A stretch of DNA of 64,000 nt from Pseudomonas sp. S04. GTDB lineage: Bacteria; Pseudomonadota; Gammaproteobacteria; Pseudomonadales; Pseudomonadaceae. The DNA lies in contig NZ_CP019427.1 in NCBI RefSeq assembly GCF_009834545.1, positions 3,354,001-3,418,000 of the forward strand, in the 5' to 3' direction. This document shows, piece after piece, positions 27,125 to 38,012 of this stretch; the stretch's first letter is position 1, and the number at the start of each line of letters is the position of its first letter. The notes beneath the pieces were generated by a model. It had not been told where the DNA came from. It made no database searches and was given only the letters and a program-made list of their open reading frames with translations. A program made the translations under genes and the position numbers.

Positions 27125-28693
27125 ATGAACAGTGCCTCTTTAGAAATCCAGGGAGATCGTACTCAGCAGGCCATCGGCGAGGCGACATCGATGGCGATCC
27201 TGGCCCCCGGTGCAAAGACGGTACTGCCCACTCCACGTCAGAATCCGAACAAAAAGAAAGTCCTGTTCGTGACGTCGGAAATCGCTGACCTGGTGAAGAC
27301 CGGCGGCTTGGGTGACGTCTCTGCCGCACTGCCTCGGGCCATGGCCCACCTGCACGACGTCCGGGTGCTGATCCCGGGTTACCCGCAAGTCATGCACAGC
27401 GATAACCCGATCCACATCATTGGCGAACTCGGCGGCCACGCGGCCCTGCCACCGTGCAAGATCGGACGCATGGACATGCCCGACGGGCTGGTGATCTACG
27501 TCTTGATCTGCCCCGAACTGTACGAGCGCGAAGGTTCGCCCTACGGTGCCAACAATGGCCGTGACTGGCCCGACAACCATATCCGATTTGCCCGCCTGGG
27601 CCTGGCTGCCGCCGACATCGCCGCCAACCTGGCGCAAATCCACTGGTGCCCGGACCTGGTGCACGCCCATGACTGGCCCGCCGGCCTGGCCCCGGCCTAC
27701 ATGCACTGGCGTGGGCAGCGCACCCCGACCCTGTTTACCATCCACAACCTGGCCTACCAGGGCGTGGTCAGCCTGGCTTCGTGCCCGGAGCTGGGAATTC
27801 CCGAACACGCCCTGCAGCAAGAAGGCATGGAGTTCTACGGCAAACTGTCCTTTCTCAAGGCCGGTATGGCCTATTCCAGCCACATCACCACGGTCAGCGC
27901 GACCTACGCCCAGGAAATCACCACCCCGGCGTTTGGCTGCGGCCTCGATGGTTTTCTGGCCAGCAAGACCCAACAGGGCCTGCTCAGTGGCATCCCCAAC
28001 GGCATCGATGAAAGCTGGGACGCGGCCACCGACCCGCACCTGTCCTGCCCCTTCACCATCGGTGACTGGGACGGCAAGGCCGCCAATGCCGCCCAGGTCC
28101 GCGAGTTGTTCGGCCTGCAGGACAGCGAGGGCCCGCTGTTTGCCGTGGTCTCGCGCCTGGTCTACCAGAAAGGCCTGGACCTGACCGAAGGGGTGGCCGA
28201 GTACATCGTCAAATCCGGCGGGCAGATCGCAATCATCGGCCGTGGTGAACCGGAGGAAGAACAAGCCATGCGCAACCTGGCCCTGCGCTTCCCAGGGCAG
28301 ATCGGCGTGCGCATCGGCTTCAATGAAACCGATGCTCGGCGCATGTTCGCCGGCAGTGACTTCCTGCTGATGCCCTCGCGCTACGAGCCCTGCGGCCTGA
28401 GCCAGATGTACGCCCAGCGTTTTGGCTCCTTGCCGGTCGCGCGTAATACCGGGGGCCTGGCCGACACCATCGAAAATGGCGTCACCGGTTTTCTGTTCGA
28501 CGAGTCCACCGTGCCCAGCTACGAAGAGGCGCTGAGCCGGGCCTTCAAGGTCTTTGCCTTCCCTGCCCTGCTCAATGCCATGCGCTGCCGGGCCATGGCC
28601 GCACCCTTCAATTGGTGCAAGGCCGTCGAACCCTACGCTGAACTCTACGAACAACTGGTGGCCAAGGCGCTGGGGAAATCGGTCAAGTTATAA
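27125..28693 (+). CDS. glgA: Glycogen synthase GlgA
   Basis: This 522-residue GT5 glycosyltransferase elongates alpha-1,4-glucan from an NDP-glucose donor. The N-terminal donor-site motif KTGGLGDV is at residues 58-65, and the C-terminal Rossmann half has PSRYEPCGLSQMYAQRFG and the TGGLADT motif. Compared with E. coli GlgA (477 residues) it carries about 45 extra N-terminal residues of low complexity before KVLFVTSEIADL. The ATG is preceded by GGGAGA. It is the first gene of the + strand glucan/trehalose operon; treZ follows after 13 bases. No glgC (ADP-glucose pyrophosphorylase) lies in the window. Confidence 0.93.
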   Translation: MNSASLEIQGDRTQQAIGEATSMAILAPGAKTVLPTPRQNPNKKKVLFVTSEIADLVKTGGLGDVSAALPRAMAHLHDVRVLIPGYPQVMHSDNPIHIIGELGGHAALPPCKIGRMDMPDGLVIYVLICPELYEREGSPYGANNGRDWPDNHIRFARLGLAAADIAANLAQIHWCPDLVHAHDWPAGLAPAYMHWRGQRTPTLFTIHNLAYQGVVSLASCPELGIPEHALQQEGMEFYGKLSFLKAGMAYSSHITTVSATYAQEITTPAFGCGLDGFLASKTQQGLLSGIPNGIDESWDAATDPHLSCPFTIGDWDGKAANAAQVRELFGLQDSEGPLFAVVSRLVYQKGLDLTEGVAEYIVKSGGQIAIIGRGEPEEEQAMRNLALRFPGQIGVRIGFNETDARRMFAGSDFLLMPSRYEPCGLSQMYAQRFGSLPVARNTGGLADTIENGVTGFLFDESTVPSYEEALSRAFKVFAFPALLNAMRCRAMAAPFNWCKAVEPYAELYEQLVAKALGKSVKL

Positions 28694-28706
28694 GAGGGAA
28701 CTGTGC

Positions 28707-30512
28707 ATGCCGTTACGGACTATGGAAACCTGGCCCCACGGCGCTGTCATGCTGGATGCGCAACACACCCGGTTTGCGCTGTGGGCACCCGATGCATTTT
28801 ATGTGAGTGTCGAGTTGGACGAGGGGCCGTCGCTGCCCATGCTGCCCCAGGCCAATGGCTGGTTTGTCCTCAAGACCCCCTGCCCGGCCGGAACCCGCTA
28901 CCGCTTTAACATCGATGGTGAACACGACGTTCCCGACCCCGCCTCCCGCGCCCAGGAGACGGGGCCGGAGTCGGCCAGCATCGTGGTCGACCCGCTCGCC
29001 TACCGCTGGCAACACTCGTCCTGGCAGGGCCGGCCCTGGCACGAGGCGGTGATCTACGAGCTACACGTCGGCCTGCTCGGCGGGTTCGCCGCAGTCCAGC
29101 AGCAGTTGCCGCGCCTGGTGGACCTGGGCATCACGGCAATCGAGTTGATGCCTCTGGCGCAGTTTCCCGGCGAGCGCAACTGGGGTTATGACGGCGTGCT
29201 GCCCTACGCCCCGCAATCGTCCTATGGCTCGCCCGAAGCGCTCAAGCAACTGATCGACTGCGCCCACGGCCTGGGCCTGGCGGTGATCATAGACGTGGTC
29301 TACAACCATTTCGGGCCAGACGGCAATTACCTGCACCATTACGCCAAGAGCTTCTTTCGCGAAGACCGGCACACGCCGTGGGGCGCCGCCATTGATTTCC
29401 GGCGCCGCGAAGTGCGTGATTTCTTTATCGACAACGCCTTGATGTGGTTACTCGAGTACCGCTTCGATGGCCTACGCCTGGACGCCGTGCACGCCATCGA
29501 CGACCCGGACTTTCTCCAGGATCTGGCAAACCGGGTCCATCAGCAGATCGATCCGGCACGGCATGTGTGGCTCACCGTGGAAAACGAGCACAACCAGGCC
29601 AGCTTGCTGGAGCAGCGGTTCGACGCCCAGTGGAACGACGACGGGCACAATGCCCTGCATGTCCTGCTGACCGGGGAAACCGATGCCTACTACGCCGACT
29701 TCGCCCACAACCCCACCGAGCAACTGGCCCGCTGCCTGAGCCAGGGGTTTGTCTACCAGGGCCACACCAACCGCCATGGCCAGACCCGTGGAGAGCCTAG
29801 CGGTCACCTGCCCCCCAGCGCGTTTGTGCTGTTCCTGCAGAATCATGACCAGATCGGCAATCGCGCCTTTGGCGAACGCCTGCACCAGTTGTGCCCGCCC
29901 CAAGCCCTGCACGCTGCCACGGTGCTGTTGTTATTGTCGCCGATGATTCCCCTGCTGTTCATGGGCGACGAAGTGGCCGCCGATCAACCCTTCCTGTTTT
30001 TTACCAGCCATCACGGCGACCTCGCGCAACTGGTGCGCGAAGGCCGGCGCAATGAGTTCGCCTGCTTCAAAGCCTTTGCCGACCCCCACAGTCGCGAGCG
30101 CATACCCGACCCCAATGCCCCACAGACCTTCGAAGACTCGCGGCCCAACCTCACCCCCGGGAACTACGGCATACGCCACAGCACCCAGGCCCTGTACCGG
30201 CAGTTGCTGCTGATTCGCCACCGCGAAATCATCCCACGCCTGCCCGGCGCCCACGCCCTGGGTGTTTCGGTGCTCGGCGAAGGGGCGATCAGCGCGCGTT
30301 GGCAACTGGGGGACGGCAGCATGCTGCACATTGAGTTGAACCTCAGCGCCAACGCTGTTGCCCATATACCGCAAGCCCAGGCCCAACTGCTGTTCGAGTA
30401 CCCGCCACAGGCGTGCACCCGATTACAGCAAGGTACCCTGGCTCCCTATTGCGCGCTGGTCAGCCTGACGGCAGCGGCATCCATGCTACCCCCCGCAGGA
30501 GAGCGCCAATGA
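28707..30512 (+). CDS. treZ: Malto-oligosyltrehalose trehalohydrolase TreZ
   Basis: This 601-residue GH13 enzyme releases trehalose from the end of malto-oligosyltrehalose made by TreY. An N-terminal CBM48-like domain (GAVMLDAQHTRFALWAPDA) precedes the barrel. The nucleophile is Asp259 in FDGLRLDAVHAI and the acid/base Glu292 in LTVENEHNQ. Both match the TreZ pattern, where Glu sits in VENE. The ATG at 28707 is set by GAGGG eight bases upstream; the frame stays open further upstream but only inside glgA. Its stop overlaps the malQ start. Confidence 0.93.
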   Translation: MPLRTMETWPHGAVMLDAQHTRFALWAPDAFYVSVELDEGPSLPMLPQANGWFVLKTPCPAGTRYRFNIDGEHDVPDPASRAQETGPESASIVVDPLAYRWQHSSWQGRPWHEAVIYELHVGLLGGFAAVQQQLPRLVDLGITAIELMPLAQFPGERNWGYDGVLPYAPQSSYGSPEALKQLIDCAHGLGLAVIIDVVYNHFGPDGNYLHHYAKSFFREDRHTPWGAAIDFRRREVRDFFIDNALMWLLEYRFDGLRLDAVHAIDDPDFLQDLANRVHQQIDPARHVWLTVENEHNQASLLEQRFDAQWNDDGHNALHVLLTGETDAYYADFAHNPTEQLARCLSQGFVYQGHTNRHGQTRGEPSGHLPPSAFVLFLQNHDQIGNRAFGERLHQLCPPQALHAATVLLLLSPMIPLLFMGDEVAADQPFLFFTSHHGDLAQLVREGRRNEFACFKAFADPHSRERIPDPNAPQTFEDSRPNLTPGNYGIRHSTQALYRQLLLIRHREIIPRLPGAHALGVSVLGEGAISARWQLGDGSMLHIELNLSANAVAHIPQAQAQLLFEYPPQACTRLQQGTLAPYCALVSLTAAASMLPPAGERQ

Positions 30513-32590
30513 GCGATGCGCAACTGGAAATTCTCGCCAGCCGGGCCGGCCTGGCCGTGGATTGGATCGACGCCAATGGGCGTGCGCAAAAAGTTGCCCC
30601 GGCAGTCCTGCGCGCGGTCCTCAACGGCCTCGGCCACCCGGCCGGCAGCGCCCAGGAAATCGACGCCAGCCTGTTGCAGGTACAGCAGAGCCAGGCGCGC
30701 AGCCAGTTGCCACCGCTGTTGACCGTGGATGTCGGTGCCGGGCTTGACCTGGCCCGCTACTTCGAACCGCACACGCCCTGCGAGATTCATCTGGAAGACG
30801 GCGCCATCCTCAATCTGAAACTCGACGACGAGGCGCGATTGCCGGGGCTGATCCCGGTGGGTTACCAGGAAGTCAGCATTGCCGGTCGCTACTTCACCCT
30901 GGCCGTGGCGCCCCTGCACTGCCACAGCGTCGCCTCGGCCGTGGACAGCGACACCCCGCGGGCCTGGGGCCTGAGCGTGCAGCTGTACGCCTTGCGCCGC
31001 CCGGGCGACGGCGGTTTTGGTGACACCCTGGCCCTTGAAGAGCTGGCCCGGGTTGCCGGTGAACGCGGCGCCGAAGCGCTAGCGATCAGCCCGATGCACG
31101 CAATGTTCAGCTGCGACACCCAGCGTTTCAGTCCCTATTCACCGTCCAGCCGGCTGTTCCTCAATAGCCTGTACGCCGCTCCCGGCGAGATCCTTGGCGA
31201 ACGCGCCCTGCGCATGGCCATCGACGCCACGGAGTTGGCCGACGAACTCGCCCAGCTGGAAAACCAGCCCTTGGTGGACTGGCCCGCTGCCGCCCAGGCC
31301 AAACAGAAACTCTACCAGGCCCTGTATGAAGGGTTTACCCGAGGCGATCACCCGTTGCACGCCGACTTCAGCAGCTTTCGCCACAGCGGTGGCGAAGCCC
31401 TGGAAAACCACTGCCGTTTCGAAGCCCTGCAAGAAGCCTGCGCTGCCCGTGGCGAAAGCCTGGACTGGCGCCACTGGCCCGAGCCCTGGCGCAATCCGCG
31501 CAGCCCGGAGCTGGCCGCGTTTGCCGAGCAGCATGCCGCACGCATCGGTTTCTACGCGTTTTGCCAATGGCTGATCGCCCGCTGCCTGCAGCGTGCGCAA
31601 AACGTCGCTCGCAGTAGCGGCATGGGCATCGGCCTGATTGCTGACCTGGCGGTCGGAGCGGACGGCGGGGGCAGCCAGGCCTGGAGTCGCCAGGACGAAC
31701 TGCTGGCTTCGCTCACCGTCGGCGCGCCCCCAGACATTCTCAACCGCGCCGGCCAGGGCTGGGGCATCTCCGCGTTTTCACCCGAAGGCCTGGTGCGCAA
31801 CGGTTTTCGCGCCTTCATCGAAATGCTCCGGGCCAACTTTGCCCACGCCGGCGGTTTGCGCATCGACCACGTGATGGGCCTGCAACGGCTGTGGGTCATC
31901 CCCCTCGGCGCGCCGCCCTGTGACGGCGCCTACTTGTATTACCCGGTAGACGACCTGCTGCGCCTGCTGACGCTGGAGTCGCACCGGCACCAGGCGATCG
32001 TCCTCGGCGAAGACCTCGGCACCGTGCCCGATGGCCTGCGCGACAAACTCATCGCCCGCTCGATTCTGGGCATGCGCGTATTGCTGTTCGAACAGGATCA
32101 CAGCACACGCTTTCGGCCGATTCTCGACTGGCCCGATAACGCGCTGGCCACCACCAGCACCCACGACCTGCCCACGCTCAACGGCTGGTGGCACGGCCGT
32201 GATATCGAATGGAACGCTCGCCTGGGGCTTGTGACCAGCGACGACGAAAGCCATTGGCGCGCCCACCGCCAGCGCGAGCGTGACAGCCTGCGCAGCGCCC
32301 TGAGCCAGGACCCGCAGAACTTTCGCGAAGAGCAGCACGAGACCGACCAGGTGCTCGATGCCAGCGTGCGTTTTCTCGGGCATACCCGGGCGCCACTGGT
32401 GTTGCTGCCGCTGGAAGATGCCCTGGGCCTGGACGAACAGGCCAATCTGCCGGGCACCGTCGACACCCACCCAAACTGGCGCCGGCGCTTGCCTGGCGAG
32501 AGCAGACAACTGCTGGACGATGCCGACGCCGCGCGACGCCTGGAAATGCTCGCCTGCGCACGCCTGCAAGCCAGCGAGCGTGATCGATGA
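30509..32590 (+). CDS. malQ: 4-alpha-glucanotransferase MalQ
   Basis: This 693-residue GH77 amylomaltase transfers maltodextrin segments between chains. The family-specific motifs are SPYSPSSRLFLNSLY, LRIDHVMGLQRLWVIP with nucleophile Asp453, VLGEDLGTVP with acid/base Glu501, and STHDLPTLNGWW. An N-terminal ~140-residue extra domain is as usual in the long bacterial form. The start ATG overlaps the treZ stop (ATGA) and has AGGAG upstream. It probably evens out chain lengths to feed TreY and to recycle GlgX products. Confidence 0.94.
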   Translation: MSDAQLEILASRAGLAVDWIDANGRAQKVAPAVLRAVLNGLGHPAGSAQEIDASLLQVQQSQARSQLPPLLTVDVGAGLDLARYFEPHTPCEIHLEDGAILNLKLDDEARLPGLIPVGYQEVSIAGRYFTLAVAPLHCHSVASAVDSDTPRAWGLSVQLYALRRPGDGGFGDTLALEELARVAGERGAEALAISPMHAMFSCDTQRFSPYSPSSRLFLNSLYAAPGEILGERALRMAIDATELADELAQLENQPLVDWPAAAQAKQKLYQALYEGFTRGDHPLHADFSSFRHSGGEALENHCRFEALQEACAARGESLDWRHWPEPWRNPRSPELAAFAEQHAARIGFYAFCQWLIARCLQRAQNVARSSGMGIGLIADLAVGADGGGSQAWSRQDELLASLTVGAPPDILNRAGQGWGISAFSPEGLVRNGFRAFIEMLRANFAHAGGLRIDHVMGLQRLWVIPLGAPPCDGAYLYYPVDDLLRLLTLESHRHQAIVLGEDLGTVPDGLRDKLIARSILGMRVLLFEQDHSTRFRPILDWPDNALATTSTHDLPTLNGWWHGRDIEWNARLGLVTSDDESHWRAHRQRERDSLRSALSQDPQNFREEQHETDQVLDASVRFLGHTRAPLVLLPLEDALGLDEQANLPGTVDTHPNWRRRLPGESRQLLDDADAARRLEMLACARLQASERDR

Positions 32591-35358
32591 GCAGTCTGCG
32601 GGCCACCGTCAGGCTGCAGTTTCATCAAGGTTTCACCCTGGATGATGCGGTGCCGCTGGTGCCCTATTTCGCTCGCCTTGGCATCAGTCACCTGTATGCC
32701 TCGCCGCTGCTCAGTGCCCGCAACGGTTCGATGCACGGCTATGATGTGGTCGACCCCACCCAGGTCAACCCGCAACTGGGTGGTGAGGCGGCGCTGCGGC
32801 GCCTGGTCAAGGCCCTGCGCGCCCACGGCATGGGCCTGATTCTCGACGTCGTGTCCAATCACATGGCCGTCGGTGGCGCCGATAATCCCTGGTGGCTGGA
32901 TCTGCTGGAGTGGGGGCGACTCAGCCCCTATGGCGAATTCTTCGATATCCAGTGGCACTCGCCCGACCCGCTGCTCGAAGGCCAGCTGCTCCTGCCATTC
33001 CTGGGCTGCGACTATGGCAGCGCCTTGCAGGACGGCAGCCTGGCGCTGCGTTTTGACTCGGCGCGGGGGCGGTTTTATGCCGAGCACTACGAGCACCATT
33101 TCCCGATTTGTCCCAGTGACTATGCAGCATTGCTGATGCCGGACGAGCATCTGGACGCCGAACAGCGCGCCGCCCTGAAAACCCTCGCCGAGGGTTTTAC
33201 CCGCCTGCATGACCAGACCGCCGCCCATACGCTCGCCGGCCCCTTGCAACAGGACTTGGCGCAGTTGGCCAGGGAGCCCGCGCTGGCCCGTTGCATCGAA
33301 CACAACCTGGCCCTGCATGACGCTCGCCAGCCCGAGGGTTTCACCCGCCTGCACAACCTGCTGGAGCGCCAGAGTTATCGCCTGGCCAGTTGGCGCACGG
33401 CGGCGGACGACATCAATTGGCGGCGCTTCTTCGACGTCAATGAACTGGGCGGCCTGCGGGTCGAACGCCCGGCCGTGTTCGAAGCCACCCACGGCAAGAT
33501 CTTCGAGTTGCTTGCCGCAGGCCTGGTGGACGGCTTGCGCATCGACCACATCGACGGACTCGCCGACCCGCGGGGCTACTGCCGCAAACTGCGGCGCAGG
33601 GTCGACGCCCTGGTCCCGTCTCGGCACATCCCGATCTACGTGGAAAAAATCCTCGGTCCCGGGGAAACCCTGCGTCGCGACTGGCGGGTCGATGGCACCA
33701 CCGGCTATGAATTCATGAACCAACTGTCGTTGCTGCAGCACGACCCGCAAGGTGCGTTGGCCCTGGGCGAGCTGTGGGTACGCCATAGCGAACGTCCGTC
33801 GGCCTTCATCGAAGAAGCGCGCCTGTCCCGCCAGCAGATTCTCAACGGCTCGCTGGCCGGCGATTTTGAGAGTGTCGCCCAGGCCCTGTTGCAAGTGGCC
33901 CGCGATGATGTGATGAGCCGCGACCTGACCCTCGGCGCGATCCGCAGGGCACTGCAGGAACTGATCGTGCATTTCCCGGTTTACCGCACCTACATCAGCC
34001 CGCGCGGACGCTCCGTCGAGGACCAGGTTTTTTTCCAGCAAGCCATGGACGGTGCCCGCCAGACCCTGGGCGAAGCCGACTGGCCGGTGCTCGACAGCAT
34101 CGCCCTGTGGCTGGGCGGCCAGCCTTGGCGCGAGCGTCCGGTGGGGCGCCAACGCAAGATCCTCAAGCACGCCTGTGTGCGGTTCCAGCAACTGACGTCA
34201 CCGGCGGCGGCCAAGGCCGTAGAAGACACCGCGCTGTATCGTTCGGGCGTGCTTTTGTCACGCAACGATGTCGGTTTTGATACAGAGCGCTTCAGTGCGC
34301 CCTTGGACGATTTCCATGCCGCCTGCATCCAGCGTCTTGCGACCTTCCCGGACAATCTGCTGGCCAGCGCCACCCACGACCACAAGCGCGGTGAAGACAG
34401 CCGAGCGCGGTTGGCCGTGCTCAGCGAGCGCAGCACCTGGTATGCGCAACAAGTCGACACCTGGCGCACCGAGGCCACGAGTCTACGGGACGACAGCGAG
34501 GCGCCGGCAGCCGGTGACGAACTGATCCTCTACCAGGCGCTGCTCGGCAGTTGGCCACTGGGCTTGCGTTGCGACGACCTGCCGGCCCTGACTCATTACT
34601 GTGAACGCCTGTGGCAGTGGCAACAAAAAGCCCTGCGCGAAGCCAAGCTGCACAGCAGTTGGAGTGCCGCCAACGACGCTTACGAGCAGAGCGCCCGCAC
34701 GTTTACCGAGCGCCTGCTGCTCGCCCCTGAGGGCCTGGCGTTGCGCAGCCGTATCGCCGACGCCGTAGCGGTCATTGCCTGCGGCGGTGCCCTCAACGGA
34801 TTGGCGCAAACCTTGCTGCGCATGACAGTGCCGGGGGTTCCAGACCTGTACCAGGGCAATGAGTTCTGGGATTTCAGCCTGGTGGACCCGGACAACCGGC
34901 GGCCGGTGAATTTCCAGGTACGGATCCAGGCACTGGAGCGCCAGCAGAGTCCGGCCCAATTGCTCGACACCTGGCAGGACGGGCGCATCAAGCAGGCCTT
35001 GATCACCCGCACCCTGGCAGTGCGCGCCGCGCATGCCGAACTGTTCCGCGCCGGGCGCTACCTGCCCTTGACGGTGCAAGGCAGCCAAGCGCAGCGCGTG
35101 CTGGCGTTTGCCCGCGAGCACCAGGGCCAGTGGGCGATCGTGCTGGTGCCGGTGCGGGTTGTCGCGCTGCTGGAAAGCAGTGCCACCCCGCTGGTGCCTG
35201 CCCTGCAGTGGGGCGATACCCGAGTCACCCTACCGTTCACCCCTCGCGAGGGAAAACTGAAGGGACTTTTTTCCACAGTGGAAGTCACACACCACACAGA
35301 GCTGCTGATCAGCGCCGCGCTGGGGGACTTCCCGGTCAATCTGTTTATCCAGACTTGA
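32587..35358 (+). CDS. treY: Malto-oligosyltrehalose synthase TreY
   Basis: This 923-residue GH13_26 enzyme converts the reducing end of alpha-1,4-glucan into a trehalosyl unit by intramolecular transglycosylation. Motifs are DVVSNHMAVGG, VDGLRIDHIDGLADP with nucleophile Asp320, IYVEKILGPGE with acid/base Glu353, and ATHDHKRGED, which are diagnostic for TreY. Length is as expected. It overlaps malQ by four bases, so the three genes treZ-malQ-treY are translationally coupled. Confidence 0.95.
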   Translation: MSSLRATVRLQFHQGFTLDDAVPLVPYFARLGISHLYASPLLSARNGSMHGYDVVDPTQVNPQLGGEAALRRLVKALRAHGMGLILDVVSNHMAVGGADNPWWLDLLEWGRLSPYGEFFDIQWHSPDPLLEGQLLLPFLGCDYGSALQDGSLALRFDSARGRFYAEHYEHHFPICPSDYAALLMPDEHLDAEQRAALKTLAEGFTRLHDQTAAHTLAGPLQQDLAQLAREPALARCIEHNLALHDARQPEGFTRLHNLLERQSYRLASWRTAADDINWRRFFDVNELGGLRVERPAVFEATHGKIFELLAAGLVDGLRIDHIDGLADPRGYCRKLRRRVDALVPSRHIPIYVEKILGPGETLRRDWRVDGTTGYEFMNQLSLLQHDPQGALALGELWVRHSERPSAFIEEARLSRQQILNGSLAGDFESVAQALLQVARDDVMSRDLTLGAIRRALQELIVHFPVYRTYISPRGRSVEDQVFFQQAMDGARQTLGEADWPVLDSIALWLGGQPWRERPVGRQRKILKHACVRFQQLTSPAAAKAVEDTALYRSGVLLSRNDVGFDTERFSAPLDDFHAACIQRLATFPDNLLASATHDHKRGEDSRARLAVLSERSTWYAQQVDTWRTEATSLRDDSEAPAAGDELILYQALLGSWPLGLRCDDLPALTHYCERLWQWQQKALREAKLHSSWSAANDAYEQSARTFTERLLLAPEGLALRSRIADAVAVIACGGALNGLAQTLLRMTVPGVPDLYQGNEFWDFSLVDPDNRRPVNFQVRIQALERQQSPAQLLDTWQDGRIKQALITRTLAVRAAHAELFRAGRYLPLTVQGSQAQRVLAFAREHQGQWAIVLVPVRVVALLESSATPLVPALQWGDTRVTLPFTPREGKLKGLFSTVEVTHHTELLISAALGDFPVNLFIQT

Positions 35359-35379
35359 GTTCAACTCAGGAGCATTGCG

Positions 35380-35652
35380 ATGAGTACCGATGACAAACGC
35401 GTTCGTGAATTTGCCTATCAGATCTGGGAGTCCGAGGGTAAACCCGAAGGACAGGAAGCCCGCCATTGGGAGATGGCCCGCAAGCTGGCGGAAGCCGAAG
35501 CCCTGGCCCCGGCCAAGCCGGTAAAGGCGACAAAAGCCAAGGCCGCACCCGCGACGAAGGCCAAGGCTGGTGCCGCCCAGGTCGTTACCCCACCAGGGGA
35601 AAAAAGCGCCGCCACGAAAAAGCCCCGCGCCCCACGCAAACCGGCCAGTTGA
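35380..35652 (+). CDS. Small DUF2934 protein with Ala/Lys tail
   Basis: This 90-residue protein has a DUF2934 domain at residues 6-40 (VREFAYQIWESEGKPEGQ, then HWEMARKLAE). A low-complexity Lys/Ala/Pro tail follows that looks like a histone-H1-like or nucleic-acid/glucan-binding extension. DUF2934 proteins are regularly found inside glg/tre operons, but their function is unknown. AGGAG seven bases upstream supports the start. It lies 21 bases after treY. Confidence 0.82.
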   Translation: MSTDDKRVREFAYQIWESEGKPEGQEARHWEMARKLAEAEALAPAKPVKATKAKAAPATKAKAGAAQVVTPPGEKSAATKKPRAPRKPAS

Positions 35653-35772
35653 CCCACAACCGCCCCGCGGCCCGTGCCAACTGCCGACCTGTGCAAACGA
35701 CCCGTAGCAGCTGCTACGACGTCCACGTCGACAACCTCAGGCCGATGCCGGTAATGCGCTACAGGAGTTTTT

Positions 35773-37935
35773 ATGACCACGCCCGATAACACCGCAACAC
35801 AAGCCCAAGGCGCGCAAGCCTCGCGGATCCGTGAAGGCCTGCCCTTCCCGCTGGGTGCGACCTGGGATGGTCTGGGGGTCAACTTCGCGATCTTCTCGGC
35901 AAACGCGACCAAGGTCGAGCTGTGCATTTTCGACGATGCCGGGGAAGTCGAACTGGAACGCATCGAACTGCCCGAGTACACCGACGAGATCTTTCACGGT
36001 TACCTGCCCGATGCCCATCCGGGGCTGATCTATGGCTATCGCGTGTATGGCCCGTACGACCCGCAGAACGGTCATCGCTTCAACCATCACAAACTGTTGA
36101 TCGACCCCTACGCCAAGCAACTGGTCGGCGAGCTGAAATGGTCCGAAGCGCTGTTTGGCTACACCATCGGCCACCCGGACGCCGACCTCAGTTTCGACGA
36201 ACGCGACAGTGCACCATTCGTGCCCAAGTGCAAGGTGATCGACCCGGCGCACACCTGGGGCCACGACCACCGGGTCAGTGTGCCCTGGGACAAAACGATC
36301 ATTTATGAGACTCACGTGCGCGGCATCAGCATGCGCCACCCAGCGGTTCCGGAGGCGGTGCGCGGCACCTTCGCCGGACTGATGGTCGATGACCTGCTGG
36401 ACCATATCCGCAAGCTCGGGGTGTCGTCGGTGGAGCTGCTGCCGATCCATGCCTTCGTCAACGACCAGCACCTGCTGCATAAAGGCATGACCAACTACTG
36501 GGGCTATAACAGCATTGCCTTTTTTGCTCCCGACCCACGCTACCTGGCCAGCGGCAAGATCGCCAAGTTCAAGGAGATGGTCGCGCACCTGCACGAAGCC
36601 AATCTGGAGGTGATTCTCGACGTGGTCTACAACCACACCGCAGAAGGTAACGAACAGGGACCGACCCTCTCCATGCGCGGCATCGACAACGCCTCCTACT
36701 ACCGCCTGATGCCGGACGACAAACGTTTCTACATCAACGATTCAGGGACCGGCAACACCCTCGACCTGAGCCACCCTTGCGTGCTGCAGATGGTCACCGA
36801 CTCCCTGCGCTACTGGGCCACGGAGATGCACGTCGACGGTTTCCGCTTCGACCTGGCAACCATCCTCGGCCGTTACCACGATGGTTTCGACGAGCGCCAC
36901 AGCTTCCTCGTGGCCTGCCGCCAGGACCCGGTGCTGCGCCAGGTCAAGCTGATCGCCGAACCCTGGGACTGCGGCCCCGGGGGTTATCAAGTCGGTGGCT
37001 TCCCACCAGGCTGGGTGGAATGGAACGATCGTTTTCGCGACACCGTCCGTGCGTTCTGGAAAGGTGACGACGGCCAATTGGCCGACTTCGCCGGACGCAT
37101 GACCGCCTCCGGCGAAATGTTCAACCAGCGCGGGCGCCGGCCGTACGCCTCGGTGAACTTCATCACCGCCCACGACGGTTTCACCCTTAACGACCTGGTG
37201 TCCTACAACGACAAACACAACGAGGCCAACGACGAAGACAACCAGGACGGCAGCAACAACAACCTGTCATGGAACCATGGCGTCGAAGGCCCGAGCGACG
37301 ATCCCGAGATCAACGAACTGCGCCAACGGCAGATGCGCAATTTCTTCGCCACCCTGTTGTTGGCCCAGGGCACACCGATGCTGGTGGCCGGCGACGAATT
37401 CGCCCGGACCCAGCACGGCAACAACAACGCCTACTGCCAGGACAGCGAGATCGGCTGGATCAACTGGGACCTGAGTGAAGACGGCAAGGCCTTGCTCAAG
37501 TTCGTCAAGCGCCTGATCAAACTGCGCCTGGCCTACCCAATCCTGCGCCGCGGGCGATTCCTGGTGGGCAGCTACAACGAAGATATCGGGGTCAAGGACG
37601 TCACCTGGCTAGCCCCGGATGGCAGCGAGATGAGCACCGAACAGTGGGAAGACGGACATGGCCGCTGCCTGGGCATGTTGCTCGACGGTCGCGCCCAGGA
37701 AACCGGAATCCGCCGCAAGGGCGCCGATGCGACCTTGCTGCTGGTGGTCAACGCGCACCATGACATCGTCAATTTCTGCCTGCCGGCGGTGCCGGACGGT
37801 GGCTTCTGGACCTGCATGATCGACACCAACCAACCCTCGATCCGCGGCCAGGAGCGCTTCGAATTCGAGCACCAGTATTCAGTCACCGGCCGCTCGCTGC
37901 TGTTGTTCGAATTGCAGCATCAAGATGAGGACTGA
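35773..37935 (+). CDS. glgX: Glycogen debranching enzyme GlgX
   Basis: This 720-residue GH13_11 isoamylase-type enzyme hydrolyses alpha-1,6 branch points of glucan. An N-terminal CBM48 ([26 protein letters not shown]) is followed by the barrel. The nucleophile is Asp360 in [14 protein letters not shown], the acid/base Glu396 in LIAEPWDCG, and the transition-state Asp lies in [22 protein letters not shown] five bases upstream fixes the start. The 120-bp gap after the DUF2934 gene may hold a secondary promoter, but none is obvious. Confidence 0.95.
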   Translation: MTTPDNTATQAQGAQASRIREGLPFPLGATWDGLGVNFAIFSANATKVELCIFDDAGEVELERIELPEYTDEIFHGYLPDAHPGLIYGYRVYGPYDPQNGHRFNHHKLLIDPYAKQLVGELKWSEALFGYTIGHPDADLSFDERDSAPFVPKCKVIDPAHTWGHDHRVSVPWDKTIIYETHVRGISMRHPAVPEAVRGTFAGLMVDDLLDHIRKLGVSSVELLPIHAFVNDQHLLHKGMTNYWGYNSIAFFAPDPRYLASGKIAKFKEMVAHLHEANLEVILDVVYNHTAEGNEQGPTLSMRGIDNASYYRLMPDDKRFYINDSGTGNTLDLSHPCVLQMVTDSLRYWATEMHVDGFRFDLATILGRYHDGFDERHSFLVACRQDPVLRQVKLIAEPWDCGPGGYQVGGFPPGWVEWNDRFRDTVRAFWKGDDGQLADFAGRMTASGEMFNQRGRRPYASVNFITAHDGFTLNDLVSYNDKHNEANDEDNQDGSNNNLSWNHGVEGPSDDPEINELRQRQMRNFFATLLLAQGTPMLVAGDEFARTQHGNNNAYCQDSEIGWINWDLSEDGKALLKFVKRLIKLRLAYPILRRGRFLVGSYNEDIGVKDVTWLAPDGSEMSTEQWEDGHGRCLGMLLDGRAQETGIRRKGADATLLLVVNAHHDIVNFCLPAVPDGGFWTCMIDTNQPSIRGQERFEFEHQYSVTGRSLLLFELQHQDED

Positions 37936-38012
37936 GCGGGTCCAGGACACTCAGCCTGTCGGTCAGGCGTCTGGAGACGACCGACAGCTCACCCGTACAA
38001 GGACGTATCAAT

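Noticed and set aside
32098..34191. A 697-codon frame antisense to malQ and treY
   Set aside because: It spans two well-supported genes and shows only shadow composition.
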